From assembly GCA_024699855.1 (NCBI GenBank), contig JAMPIQ010000001.1:17794001-17858000 (forward strand): a stretch of 64,000 nt of DNA. The letters are read 5' to 3'. The notes under the pieces are model-generated. The model was given only the letters and a program-made list of their open reading frames with translations. It was not told where the DNA came from and did not search any database. Made by a program: the position numbers and the translations under genes. Within the stretch, counting starts at the first letter, position 1, and the number at the start of each line of letters is the position of its first letter. Shown one piece after another: positions 12,139-24,130 of this stretch. This DNA comes from Aphelenchoides besseyi. Taxonomy: Eukaryota > Nematoda > Chromadorea > Rhabditida > Aphelenchoididae.

Positions 12139-14089
12139 TTATCGAGAAATAAGCGCAACAACAATCACATTAGCAGCTAAGAGATCCAGGAAGTTTGTAG
12201 CATAGAACGGGACCTCGATCTTCTTCGGGTGGTAGAACTTTGCCAACGTTGAAATCGAATGTTTGGAGATTTGTCTTAAACGGTGAGTGACGACTTGTTG
12301 TGGACGTATCAATGCACTTGTTCGTAAGATCTCGGCATACATTTTACATCGTTTTGCGTATCTGAAAAATTCTCCAGTTAGAGTTTTGCTGTTCGTTTCC
12401 TTACCGTCGATCGTTAATTATAAAACCAAGTGCTCGAACAAAAGTATCTTTTTTGATTGCCATCTTGTCGACGAAGATCCCAAGACCTTTTTCGGTAATT
12501 ACTCGTGCATTCTTGAAATGATCTAAAGTATTCAATCGCACTTTTGTTCTTTCTGTTTACTCACCGGCGAATAAAGGCATCAAGATCATTGGTTGTCCCT
12601 GAAGTAGTGACTCCAAAACCGTCGACCAGCCGCCATGAGTAATCACAGCAATGTAATTTGGATGTGCTGAATTAGACTGTCGAGTTTTCCGAGAACTAAA
12701 CTCACACATCAACTGAATTTGCGGAATCCACTTCGTAAAGAAAACGTTTCTTTTCCATTTGTGTACTCCGTGTTCGCTCTGCTCGTGTTTAATCACAAAG
12801 TTGATCTTTGAAAACGACTCCAACCCAAAAATCAACGAATTCCATAGAATCAAAGGCATCTTAGATGTTTGTGCAATAGCGCCGAAGGTTATGAGCACAA
12901 AGCCATTGGTTGACGAGTCGGCAAATTGCAACCACTCCTCATTTAAATTCTCGACTTGTTGTCGTTCGCTGACAGTAATCCCAGCTACGGAAATGATCGA
13001 TGAAGCGGTTGGTTGAGCAAAGTCCAACAGAGGCGAGACGTTGGCGATCACTGCAGCGGCGTTTGATGCGTATTGCAAAAGTCCCAAGCGAAGTTGGTTG
13101 TCGACGCTGTTAGCTCGAGCCAAACGATTCTCTGCATCAATTGAATAGATTTTGTGTGTTATTTCGGTGATCTAGAAGCTTAATGATTAGCAACCATCTC
13201 CGAGAATATCTTTACTCCTCCAATCAACACATTTTCCATACGCTCAAAAAGTAACATGTGATGAGAGAAGGTCGAAAAGAGTTCTAAACGTTCACCTAAT
13301 CTCCTAGAACCAAAAGCTTTCATTACCTGGCACATAACTCAACGGAAAATCGATTCCAATCGATTTAGTTTGAAGTCGGTAAAAAGCAGCTGTTCAATAG
13401 TTTTGACGATCATACTGACAGGAACTTACTTGCACTTAACCAGATGACGTAACGAACGTCAATTCGCTGCAAAAGCCCCAAACCACAGGCATCGTATTGC
13501 TCAACAAATCCAAAATCGAAACTCTCATTTTCCAGTTGCGCAATCAATTCCGAGTCATCGAACAGACCTGAAACCCAACTGCTAGTGTTCTACAAACTTC
13601 GATCACTCACTTTTACAGGCATCGATCATGATCTGCGAAATTCGAAGAAATTTGGTGAAGATTCGTGGATTCAACGGACTCGCATCCTAAGAACGGTAAT
13701 CACCAGTGAATAGACAGTTTACCTCGTAGGGTCCTGGATTTTCCCAAAGCGACTTCTTCAGTCGATTCACTTCCAAATTGGCGGAAATGTGCAAAGTCTT
13801 CGAAAATAGAAATGAGTGGTGAATACAGAAGACACAAACCTTAATGTTGGATAGCTTATCGTATTTGACATTTGGATCGATGTCAAGAACGAGTAATGTC
13901 TATGATAAAAGAAGACTTACGAGTTTTGTTTCAGCAACCTACGACTTCATAGCCCTCTTGTGCCAACAACTCTGCCAATTTCAGATTGAACTGCACATGA
14001 GAAAAGGAAAGTGTAGGAACAAAGAAAACAGCTTTCAAGGCTTCCAAGCGAATAAATGAAACAAAGACCAGAATAAGAGATCGAAACAT
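12139..14089 (-). CDS. UDP-glycosyltransferase (UGT family 1)
   Basis: ER-membrane enzyme that transfers a sugar from a UDP-sugar to small lipophilic molecules, used in detoxification and hormone metabolism. The start at 14089 opens a signal peptide (MFRSLILVFVSFIRLEALKA) leading to the typical UGT N-terminus (VFFVPTLSFSHVQFNLKLAE, LLAQEGYEVV). Several short introns follow. The UDP-sugar-binding signature is clear: WIPQIQLM, then after an intron ITHGGWSTVLESLLQGQPMI and LMPLFAGEQ. A C-terminal hydrophobic segment (FLDLLAANVIVVALISR) anchors the protein, but the usual dibasic cytoplasmic tail is reduced to SR. Its position directly upstream of an NR1J-like receptor is notable because this receptor group often controls UGT genes, but no regulatory link is visible in the sequence. 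Confidence 0.9.
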
Positions 14090-14354
14090 TCTCGATTTCG
14101 ACTCAATCGAAAGTCCGAAACAAACCACAGCATTTTCCGGAGGATTATTGTACGATGGAGGGTCAATTGAGCGCACATTACAGAGTTCGATTATTGTTCT
14201 TGAATGGCGCCAAGGACGTCGGATTTCACGACTGAGCATTTGAATGGTAAAATTGAAAGAACGAAATCCGGGCAATTATACTCTTTATTTAGTTAATAAG
14301 TAGGATTATTTGAAGCTAGAGATATGCTAACCGCACAATATATATCTTTGCAAC

Positions 14355-15959
14355 TCATTTCTTATCTGTTTTGGTTCCATATCTGTAGATGATTTGGTTG
14401 ATTTCTGTTCGCATCTCCTGTAAGTAAAACATTACTTTATCATAGTCTCCATATTTTTTATAAAAAATGAAAGAAAAAAATTTAAATCATTATTAAAGAT
14501 AAAAAAAAGAAAAAGTTCAAAAAATACCAAAAAAAAATATAAATTCTCTAAAAATAAAAAGCAACATACCAAAGCCAAACTGAGGTCTACACGCGCCAGA
14601 TTGCGTAATGTCGTTGTAACCATTTTGCCAAACGAGTCGAACTCGTCTTTCTCTTGTTTCGTATCCAGAATTCGACGTTGAACAACATTGACAATGAAGT
14701 CTTCGAGACCGAACTCATCGAACGAACTGCTCGTTCCAACAACTGATTCCGGCGATTCATCAATGCTCGTTGGACTGTCCGTATGATTGGCTATCCTGAA
14801 AATTCACTGGTTATTTCTGCTGCAAAAACTATTCTTACGCTGCCGCAGCCGCTGGCAATAAGCTCTGAAGGTCGATCTAAAGTAGTCGATTTAAACGAAT
14901 GTTGCAGTCACACCAAAATTACGTTTCCTTGTGCCCACGGAAGATCAACAGCACCGCTGAAGAAATCTATGGCGCTGGTGCTTGGAGCTCTTGAATCGGA
15001 GCTTTTCAACGTGTCGGAAGTTGACGAATCAGTTTGAGCCAAAAACGACATTCGACTAAAACCAAAAGTTTTCTGATTTCTGATTCTGTTTACTTGTAGA
15101 ATCGCCAGACCGGTGCTTCACTTGATCTCGGCCCACTCAACGATCGGCGTGTCCGATTGAAAGTGTCCTTTAGAATCTTCCACTGTGAAGCAACATATCG
15201 TCCTGAAGTCAGTTGGCATTATAGTCGACGCAAACCAACTACCTTCGATCGGTTCGACGTATCCCATTTGGCGCGAGATTTCTCCTCCAATTTCTTCGAA
15301 CGCATTCACACGTCGTTCTTTCGCTTTGTAGAGTGGATCGTTGAGGTCGTAGAGATGCGGACGTTTACGAATCTGTTCGATCAAAACTTCACGTTCTCGA
15401 TCGGTCCACGTTTTGCTCCAAACCTACAAAACGAATTGTAAGCTTCGAATCAATTGTTTTCATTTACTTCACCAGTTGGAGCTTCTGCTTCGTCGTTCGA
15501 TTTCGGTGACGCAACTGGTGAATCGGGAGTTTCGCTGGTGATCGTCGGCAGATTCAACGTCTCGCTTACTTGTTTCCAAATCATGTGAACAGTCGAATAG
15601 CCGACTCCAAACTCTCGTGCTATGCTATTCATGGAGATGTTTGGAACGGTTCGATAGCGCAAGAAAATAGCCAATCGCACCTCCACGGGTACCGGACGCA
15701 GATGTCGCTTCTTACACGTAAGCTTCTCGCCAATGATCGCCAACATCTGATCGAACTGCTCTCGACTGACTCCAACGAACTTTTTGAACTCCGTGGGATC
15801 AGCGGACTCGTATTTTGAGTAGAAGACCGAGAATGTGTTGTTGCCGTGCAAGTTGTCCGGTCGAACGTAGAAACGTCGCGACGTTCGACGCTGTTGTTTC
15901 GTTTGCGTTCGTGGAAAGATAGACAGAAGCAGATCTTCGGACATCTGAAAACGTTCCAT
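14355..15959 (-). CDS. Harbinger-transposase HTH + MADF + BESS fusion protein
   Basis: Predicted DNA-binding protein combining three modules. Residues about 1-135 carry an N-terminal helix-turn-helix region like that of PIF/Harbinger (HARBI1) transposases: VGVSREQFDQMLAIIGEKL, RPVPVEVRLAIFLRYR, IAREFGVGYSTVHMIWKQVS. No DDE nuclease domain follows. Instead, after an acidic linker, comes a MADF (Myb/SANT-like) domain: WTDREREVLIEQIRKRPHLY, KAKERRVNAFEEIGGEIS, then, across an intron, EGRYVASQWKILKDTFNRTR. After a Ser-rich region the C-terminus has a BESS-like motif (DEFDSFGKMVTTTLRNLARV, MRTEINQIIYRYGTKTDKK). Splicing uses introns with donors near 15259, 15080, 14943 and 14840 and a final exon of about 60 bases. 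The start ATG is the first in the open frame. BESS motifs mediate contacts between MADF factors. It may be a domesticated transposon-derived regulator; DNA target unknown. Confidence 0.82.
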
Positions 15960-16956
15960 GGACCTAGTTTTTCGCCACGATTATCACGAATATCCAAAGC
16001 GCCCCCAAAAACATTCGTTCACGCAACAACAGCAAAAAAGTGCGCAAGCGAACGACGTCGACGCTTCGTTTGTCGCCCTGAAAACTCGCGGCGGCAACGA
16101 GACGACAACACACGGGTTTTCTTCAAAAAACCTACAGCGCAGCAAGAGAGAAGCGCGCCGCAGAAGAAAAGAGCGCAGCGACGAAAGAGACGTGGAGCTG
16201 CGGCGGCGTTTTCTTTCACTCATCATACTGCCACTACTCGTCCTTTAATGGTCGACGGGCGAAGACGCCGACGAATCGCCGATATGAAAAGACGTCGGTG
16301 GATTCGGAATTGCACGCACGTGACATGCGAACCGCTGAAGCACTTACAACGACTCTAACAGCACAATCAGCTTTCAATTTGTAATTCGATTCCCTTCGGT
16401 TGCAACGTTTGTTTCTGTTGTGTTCGATTTTTTGCGAATTCGAAAGTTCAAATTTGCGTCAACATTCCCGAAGCTGCAAAGTTTACTTAAAAATTAACTA
16501 ATTAACTCACGAGTTCGCAAGTTCAACCTTTCAAATTACAGTATTTCCGTTAAGACAACCACTTCGAGGCCACGAGGCGGTTCGAAGGTGTGAAATCGGT
16601 TTCGAACACGCCCACCAAAACCGTCCGAGCTCATCGTCTGAATTGAAGAAATGACTGACACGTTCAGCACTCTCGACTGATTTGTTTTCTCGGGGAGTTG
16701 TCGCTGGCGGGCAGTTTGATCGCATCGATTTACGTCTGGTCGATGTAACGTTGCTTTCGGAACATACGACAACGCAGTGGGTTTTTAAACTTTCTGAACT
16801 CCACCACAACCTCAACAGGTGTGTGTCCACGGAGCGTCAAATACGTGAAATTCGAACTCACTCGATCGTTCTTCCAACCGCCGACCGAGTTCGTCTCGTC
16901 CTTCGTCTACTTTACTTTTCGCATCGTAATTGCGGTTCAACGATCACGCTGAGAAA
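15960..16956. promoter_or_regulatory. Divergent intergenic region, MADF protein / ALDH3
   Basis: About 1 kb between two divergent start codons. It contains GC- and purine-rich stretches (16,020-16,330) with long but overlapping open frames rich in Arg/Ser, which look like composition artefacts rather than genes. Poly-A/T stretches lie near 16,480-16,510. Confidence 0.45.
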
Positions 16957-18804
16957 ATGCAGGTGAGGGAGTCGACTCTTGTAAGATTAGACGTTTCTTA
17001 TCGTATCTGTCACAGGTTATCGATATCATCCAGAAGCAAAGAGCTTTTGTTTCAACCGGCATTCCGGCCACGTTCGAGCATCGGATTCGGGCGCTGAATC
17101 GTTTGCGTCATTTGTTGACCAGCGGAAAGGATCGATTGTTGAAAGCGGTGAAAAAAGATTTAAAGGTTGTTCTTCTTGCCAACTAAGCTTCGATTTTACC
17201 GCTGATTCGCTACTTTCAGAGGCCCGAGAAGTTCACCGACTTTGTCGAACTCTCGACATGTCTAACCGAAATCGACTACTTTCTGGCGAATCTACACGAA
17301 TGGATGCAACCGGAATACGTCGAAAAGACACTCACCACAATGATCGATTCAACGTACGTGATTCGCGAACCGTTCGGTACCGCGCTCTTAATCGGACCTT
17401 TCAATTATCCGATTTCATTAACGATCTTGCCATTAATTGCGTTGATTGGCGCAGGCAATTACCAACCTCGAATACCGAAATGATTGTTCGAATTCTAGGA
17501 AACACGGTAGTCTTCAAACCGAGTGAATTGACGGGCAATGTTGCGCAAGTGATGTCCGAGTTGTTCTTGGAGCACTTCGATCAGGTGCGTGAAGTCGTTT
17601 CAGTTGATCGAACATAAGAACGAATTGAAGGACTTCATCGCTGTGGTCCAAGCAGATGCCAAGAAAACGGCTGAGATTTTGAAAGAACGTTTCGATTACA
17701 TTTGCTACACGGGATCAACGACTGTCGGACGTTTGATTATGAAAGCTGCCAGCGAGCATTTAACTCCAGTTTTATTAGAGCTTGGCGGCAAATGGCAAGT
17801 GAACTTTCGATTTCCAGTAACTATATACTTCTTAGTCCCGTGTTTGTGGAACCCGATTGCGACTTGTTGATCACGGCTAAACGAATCTGTTGGGGCAAAT
17901 TCATGAGCAATGGACAAACCTGTTTGAGTCCAGACTATTTGTTAACAACTCGTACTGTGGCACAACAATTGATTCCGCTTATGCAACGTATTATCCACGA
18001 ATTCTACGGTATGGACGTTCAACAAAGCGACGACTACAGTCGAATCATCAACGAACGGCATTTCGAGTTCGTTTTCTTTGATCATCTCAAACCTAACCTA
18101 TGACTTATAGTCGAATCAATAGCCTTCTCGAGAAGACCAAAGGACGAGTGCTAATTAAATCGGGCGAAGCAAACCGAGACGATTTGTTCGTACCGCCTAC
18201 CGTTGTGGAAGTTCAGAAATCGGACGTTCTGATGCAGGAAGAGCTTTTTGCTCCGATTCTTCCAATTCTTATCGTTGAGAACTTCGATGAAGCGATCAAT
18301 TACTTGAAATCAAAAGAGAAACCTTTAGCCACTTATATCTTCACGAAAAACAACCAGAAAGCCGATCGTCTAATCAACGAAACGCGCAGTGGCTCGGTGC
18401 TAGTCAACGATGTGATTTTGAACTTTACTGGTAACTTTTAACCAAAATTTCGAGAATCTAACTCTTCTCCTTCAGTTGACACACTTCCATTCGGTGGTGT
18501 TGGAAATTCGGTAATTTGTTATTTCTTAATCGTTTAAGTTCTGATATTCAAGGGCTACGGACAATATCGTGGAAGACATGGCTACGAAACATTCAGTCAC
18601 AAGAAGTCGATAGTGAAACGCGGATTCTTTGCCGATGGGATAATCTCGGCCCGATATCCACCGATGACCAATAACAAACACGCGGCTCTGATGGCACTCA
18701 CAACTCGACGTTCTCTTCCACGATCGATGGTTCGCTTCTTACAATACGCTCCTTTTGTTGTCTTTGGAGTTCTGTTGCACTTCATGTTTCACAGCATATT
18801 TTAA
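16957..18804 (+). CDS. ALDH3A2: Fatty aldehyde dehydrogenase, ALDH3 family, membrane-anchored
   Basis: NAD(P)-dependent oxidation of medium- and long-chain aldehydes to fatty acids at the ER membrane. The first exon carries only ATG CAG before an intron; the next begins [20 protein letters not shown]. Family landmarks follow in order: [54 protein letters not shown] with the general-base Glu, and [13 protein letters not shown] with the catalytic Cys. Then come [20 protein letters not shown] (the MQEE.FAPILP signature) and [20 protein letters not shown]. The C-terminus ends in a hydrophobic tail anchor ([20 protein letters not shown]), which distinguishes ALDH3A2/ALH-4-like enzymes from soluble ALDH3A1. 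Introns are 40-50 nt. It converges on the fumarase gene with only 151 bases between stop codons. Confidence 0.94.
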
Positions 18805-18955
18805 GTCACCAAATGCACTCACCCTTCTATACGACTGTAAATTCATGGGAACAGAAGTAACAACTGTATAAACGTTTATTGATGTTTACACTCATTAGAA
18901 CACACGGGTTATTATGAAACAGGAAATTGGCCTAAGACATCGGATAACGAGGTTT

Positions 18956-20631
18956 CTACTTTGGGCTTAGCATCTCCTCCGGACGAACGAATTTGTCGAA
19001 GTCCTCGCCACTTAAGAATCCCAAACTGATTGCTTCTTCGCGCAATGTTGTTCCATTCTTGTGAGCCGTCTTGGCAATCAACGCCGCTTTGTCGTAGCCA
19101 ATGTGCGGATTCAACGCCGTGACCAACATCAACGACTCGTTCAACAAACGATTGATATGATCTTTGTTGGCCTTGATTCCCTTAACACAGTTGTCTGTGA
19201 ACGAAACAGCACCATCAGCCAGCAATCGAATCGATTGAAGAACATTTTTGACGATCAGTGGTTTGAAGACGTTCAATTCGAAATGACCGTTTGCACCGCC
19301 GACCGTCACTGCAACCTGAAAAATGAATGTTGATAGATTGATAAACTAATAATAACTCACTTGATTCCCAAAGACTTGAGCGCAGATCATCGTTAACGAT
19401 TCGCATTGAGTCGGATTGACTTTTCCGGGCATAATCGAACTTCCGGGTTCGTTTTCTGGCAACGACAATTCGCCCAAACCACAACGTGGACCAGAACCCA
19501 AAAAGCGAATGTCGTTGGCGATCTTCATCAACGAAACGGCGACGACATTCAACGAGCCATGAACTTCAACCAAGGTATCACGTGCTGCCAATGCTTCGAA
19601 TTTGTTCGGTGCAGTTTCGAACGGTAAGCCGGTTAAATCAGCAATCTTAGCAGCAACCTTTTCCGCAAATCCAACGCGAGTGTTGAGTCCGGTGCCCACG
19701 GCCGTTCCACCGGCTGCCAATTGATAGACATGCGGCAAAGTACCTTCAACACGTTCGATTCCATTTCGAATCTGAAAACTCGGGAATCACAGTAAAATTG
19801 TTTTGAACTCACTTGTTGAACATAGCCGCTGAACTCCTGACCCAAAGTCAATGGTGTGGCATCTTGAGTGTGCGTACGTCCTATCTTAATGATTGAGTCG
19901 AACTCTTTTTGTTTGCTCTCCAATGCATCAGCCAATTTCTTCAACGACGGCAACAAACGGCGATTGATCTCCAACGCGACGGAGACGTGCAAAGCCGTTG
20001 GGAAGGTGTCGTTCGATGATTGAGATTTGTTGACATGATCGTTGGGATGTACGGGAGTTTTTGAACCTAATTCTCCGCCCAACTTCTCGATTGCTCGGTT
20101 GGAAATCACTTCGTTCACGTTCATGTTCGTTTGAGTTCCCGAACCTAAAACTTCGCATGAGAAAGAACAGTCAGCTCGAAAGCTCACCGGTTTGCCAAAT
20201 CACCAACGGAAAGTGATCGTCCAATTTGCCCGAAATCACGTCGTCTAAACCCCAAGCTAACAAAATGAAGATTCTATTTCACTCACCAGCCGCTTCAGCA
20301 ATCGCATCCGAAACCTTCGCTTCCAATCCATAGTCCTTGTTCACGATGGCAGCCGCCTTCTTCAAATACGCCAATGCGTGAATCACGGGCAACGGCATTC
20401 GCTCTTCCGGACCACCGATCTTAAAGTTCATGACGGATCTGAAAATCGTGAAACTCAAAAATCAAACCGGAAATCTTACCGTGCCGTTTGTGCTCCATAA
20501 TACTTGTCGCTGGGCACCTGGAGTTCACCGAATGTGTCACGTTCGACTCGAAAGTTTTGCGCCGCCATCGCCGATGAGAAAATGCGTCGAGTTTGAGCAA
20601 TGACAACGTTCGGTATTTGACGAGGCAGCAT
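18956..20631 (-). CDS. FH: Fumarate hydratase, class II, mitochondrial
   Basis: TCA-cycle enzyme that hydrates fumarate to malate. Starting at 20631 gives an N-terminal Arg-rich amphipathic extension ([20 protein letters not shown]) typical of a mitochondrial presequence. An internal ATG 21 codons later ([13 protein letters not shown]) could produce a cytosolic form, as is known for fumarases of other animals. Signatures are complete: [94 protein letters not shown] and [19 protein letters not shown]. The C-terminus ends [20 protein letters not shown] and LSPK. About six short introns. No anomalies. Confidence 0.96.
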
Positions 20632-21114
20632 AACGCGTCCCTTTGCTCTCTATTTTGTGTCTTCAAAGCAAAACCCGTGGAGAGAAAGCGAAACATTCCG
20701 GTCGGCTGAAAAAGCCAAACGGACGTCGAATCGCGGTGGGACGCTCGAAACCGATGGGGTTCACTCACGAACTCGAATCCGGCGCTTCGAATTGCTCGAG
20801 TACGTGAACGAAAGCACAATGAAGTCGACGCCAATTTCTGCTCGTGATCAATGAAGTGAAAGGCAATTAAATTCGATTAGACTAACAACTCGTTGAGCAC
20901 AAAACTACTCTTCGAACAGCAGCAGAAAACTCATTTATTGACGACTGTATGACAATAGATTCACTGATTGCAGTAATCGACGTTCTTAGCGAAAACAGAA
21001 ATGAAAATGTCGGGTTACTGATCGAACTGTCAGTTTCTCTTCGGAATAATGTCTGCTCACGCCATTAGTAGCTCGGTCGATTGACATCACTGTGCTTGAA
21101 GCAAAAAGATTAAA
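20632..21114. other. Intergenic between fumarase start and COMMD6-like stop
   Basis: Both flanking genes are on the minus strand, so this stretch should contain the fumarase promoter and the 3' UTR of the COMMD6-like gene. Overlapping open frames in 20,640-20,860 have no recognisable content. Confidence 0.4.
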
Positions 21115-21481
21115 CTAAATTTTGATTGGTTTATGTTCTTCAACAAATTCCTGATCGCACAACTCCGTCGCATATTGAGATGCGTACACGAAGTTCGAGG
21201 AGACGACTGACAGTCGTACATTGGACGACAGTATTTGGTCGTCCAGCCCCGTAGAAATCTGAAATTAAACGGACGTATTGAAGAGAAGGGCAAACTAACG
21301 ATAATTGTCAAATGATCGGTATTGACTTTGCATCCCGCTTGTGCATGCATGATGTGCACGCGATCCAAAAGGAAAACCAGCTCGAATTGTTTCGATTACT
21401 CCAGCCAATTCTTCCGTCCACGACCGTCCAATGGAAGTCAGTGAATGTGAATGTAAAAGACATGGCAACATGCACACGCAT
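21115..21481 (-). CDS. COMMD6: COMMD6-like small COMM-domain protein
   Basis: Three short exons (21481-21425, 21380-21300, 21258-21115) with introns of 44 and 41 nt and conserved phase 0 give 93 residues, too fragmented to appear as one open frame. The protein begins MRVHVAMSFTFTFTDFHWT, continues LVFLLDRVHIMHAQAGCK, VNTDHLTIIISTGLDDQ, and ends with a helical tail (SSNFVYASQYATELCDQEF). The DFHWTL motif, the three beta strands, the final helix and the short length match COMMD6, which is almost only a COMM domain. COMM proteins form the Commander assembly for endosomal recycling and affect NF-kB and copper handling. Assignment rests on motif and topology, not on a database search. Confidence 0.6.
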
Positions 21482-21559
21482 CAGATTCGTTTAACAACTT
21501 CGGCAACACGATCAAAAATAACAAAGAAAGTTTTATCCAAACTTGTCGCTTTACAGGAT

Positions 21560-21628
21560 CGCTTATTCTCGTCTTTCAAATTTGCACGGTTAAATCACGT
21601 GACGTAAATTTGCGGTCGAGAATAAGCG
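21560..21628. repeat. 12-bp perfect inverted repeat around an E-box
   Basis: CGCTTATTCTCG at 21560-21571 is the exact reverse complement of CGAGAATAAGCG at 21617-21628. The 45-base spacer contains CACGTG (21596-21601) and two near-identical segments, AAATTTGCACGG and AAATTTGCGG. It lies about 80-150 bases upstream of the COMMD6-like start, so it may be a regulatory element of that gene. Confidence 0.6.
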
Positions 21629-22632
21629 TCGAGTTACTGCAGCCTTTAATTCGATGGAAAACAATTTTCCGGAACTTTGATTGTCAGCAGACGTTTAATG
21701 AGAACAACCAGCAGTGCTTACGATAACCGAAAGATCTCCTAACTTCACTCGTCCAAGTAATCTCAATGAAGCCAACAAGATTTCGAGCTTAGACGAACGA
21801 ACTTATTACCTTAAGCTGAAGTCATGTTGAGACAAGCTATCGACTGTAGTCCACTTGATTATAATCGAAAGACGAGAATTAAACGAAAAGACCGTCACAT
21901 AAACTGTAGTGCTAACGGTTGTCAGCACTTGGTTTTGAGCTTATTCGTGTATCGCCCTTTAGTATATCGGCGAATTGATGTTATTCTTTAGATCACTTTC
22001 TCAATTTAAAGCGCAACAAACCATTAGAATATACTAGACATAGCGTTTGTACTCTTAGCAAACTTTATTTAGACATTTTCTTAAAAAAGGAAGATATTCA
22101 CAAGGAGAACAAAAATGAGTGCAGAAACGATTTGACAAACGAGGGCACAGACTTAAAGATTAACGTTCCAACAGTTGATCCTAATTTCAAGTGAAATCAG
22201 ATTATTACGATGAAAGTTGTGTAATTCACTTAGAAACCATTGGTAGAAGTGGCGCTTGCATCGCGAGTAGCGTCGCATTGCTATCCAAACCAAATTAACC
22301 AACGAGTCAGCTCCGCTGAAACACAAGGATTAGAGATCAACAGGACAATAAGATGCACTAATGAACCCAACACCGTGTAATTAGTAGTCAAATCCATTCA
22401 GCCGAACCTAGCTTTCAACTATCTCCTCGACTGACAAATCAAAAACTGTTCAGAATCAAAGATCTAATTCCTACTCTACATGTCTACGAAGGCTGTAATT
22501 GTTTGGTTTCAATCAATTCAAACATTCTATAATAAGTTTATTTCTCACTAGAGCCGCAAACAATTCCTTTGGGTCATCACCATTTTCCAATTTGAGTACG
22601 ATGCAAATAAAATGACATTAGTTAAATGGAGT

Positions 22633-22794
22633 ACTCACCCAAAAAGCTCAAAGCCAATCGCCGCTAAATTTTCCTCAAACGTATTAGCCATGTCTATACG
22701 CTTGAAATTGCTCACAAGTTCTCCGGTTCCTAGAACACCACTGTCGACGTGATCGCAACAACAACAGTAAGTGATTTCTTGGTTTGTAATCTGC
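22633..22794 (-). other. Orphan exon-like stretch, weakly FABP-like
   Basis: On the minus strand an open stretch bounded by TTTTCTGCAG at its 5' side and GTGAGT at its 3' side could be one exon. It encodes TYCCCCDHVDSGVLGTGELV then SNFKRIDMANTFEENLAAIG. The second half loosely resembles the first exon of nematode fatty-acid-binding proteins (FK...ENFDEYL...G). I could not find following exons, so it may be chance, a remnant, or part of an unrecognised gene. Confidence 0.25.
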
Positions 22795-24130
22795 AGAAAA
22801 AACTACGCAATATTAATACAATTAATAGTTTTAATTGCTAGTCGTTCGGTTTAATAGTTCCCGAATTCAAATCCTCCATCTTTAGTAAGAAATAAGAACT
22901 ACGTTTATGATCATACGTGGATTTATGGTCTTTGTATTGCAAAAGGTTCATAGTGCCGCTAAATTCTTAATCACTTACACGAGTCAAAGTCATCAAAAAA
23001 GAGATTGATAACCAATCAACAACCATTAAATATAGTACGTAGCATCAATCGGGTTTCCAATCTCCGCTTTTAGTCCCAAGCTTTGTTAGAAAACTGATAA
23101 AAGCTCAGTCGAACAAAAACAACACGATACGGTGATCCTGAGAGTTTAACTAACCAAAAACGTAATCCTCATTTTCCTTATATTGAACTATAGATGTGAA
23201 GTTCGATTTCTGCAACTGATGAACAGGTTGATGCAGAATTTGCAACATTGATTGGTTCAATATTGTGTAGTTGTTCTTGCAAATTACAAGCCTAGAGATC
23301 AACTATTTTCGTAGTAGTGACCAACTACAAAAGCTCCAATTTTTGAGTATGCTTTCGACTCCATTTCTACTCACAGTCAGCCTCTGCTCTCCAAACTTTC
23401 AGAATCATAATCTTCTAATCTCATTAATATCTGAGTCAAATTACAGCTCACCAGCATCAGCGAGAAGAGCTGCACAAACTTTTGCAATTTTGGACGATTT
23501 TTGACAAGTTCTTTGGCTTTGAAGTGCTCTCATTTCTCTCTCAGTTGTCCGGTAGCTACAAGTGTGGACACAATAAATAGCTAATTTATTCGGCTTTCTA
23601 CTGATATAATATGGACACTAGTTGTTGCTAGAATCTCCGAGATAAGTCGATCGACGCGATGGACGTGCTATACAAGGGAATGAGGGGTGTTGTGTATTTT
23701 GACTCGGTGGCTGGTTGGATTCCGCTGATATTTACAGGGTTTTAAGATTATGAGTAGTGTTTGTTGTTCTGTTAATCACACGCTTGTACAGTTAATCGTT
23801 TTTGAGTTGGAGTCAATGGGATTTGGCATTCTCGCATTTGACTGCTAGTTAGTAGTTTCACTTGTGTTAATTCTTCTCGATGCGGCACTCAAAACGATTA
23901 TTGCATCAACTATTTTTCTCATCAGATTTGCATGAAACTCATCTTTTCCTGATTCCAAATGGACAAATATCTTACTCCTATTTCATTTTGTACTTGGTTT
24001 GAAATACAGTTTTGCTCTTAAGCATTCTTCAGAGTAATAAAGATATTTAACAGACTAAAAACATTGTAACCCGTAGATGGAGGAATTCGAGTTCATGGAA
24101 TTGAGAAATGTGGAACCGGAGAATGGGGAA

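Larger units (their letters stand above)
21482..24130. other. Intergenic, AT-rich, mostly no supported gene
   Basis: This 2.6-kb stretch holds a 12-bp inverted repeat at 21560-21628 and one orphan exon-like open stretch at 22633-22794 (both listed separately). Otherwise I see only short open frames without domains. An ORF at 23271-23504 (+) is hydrophilic and unrecognised. Confidence 0.45.

Noticed and set aside
15960..16358. Arg-rich frames on both strands
   Set aside because: Overlap each other and the divergent promoter region; composition effect.
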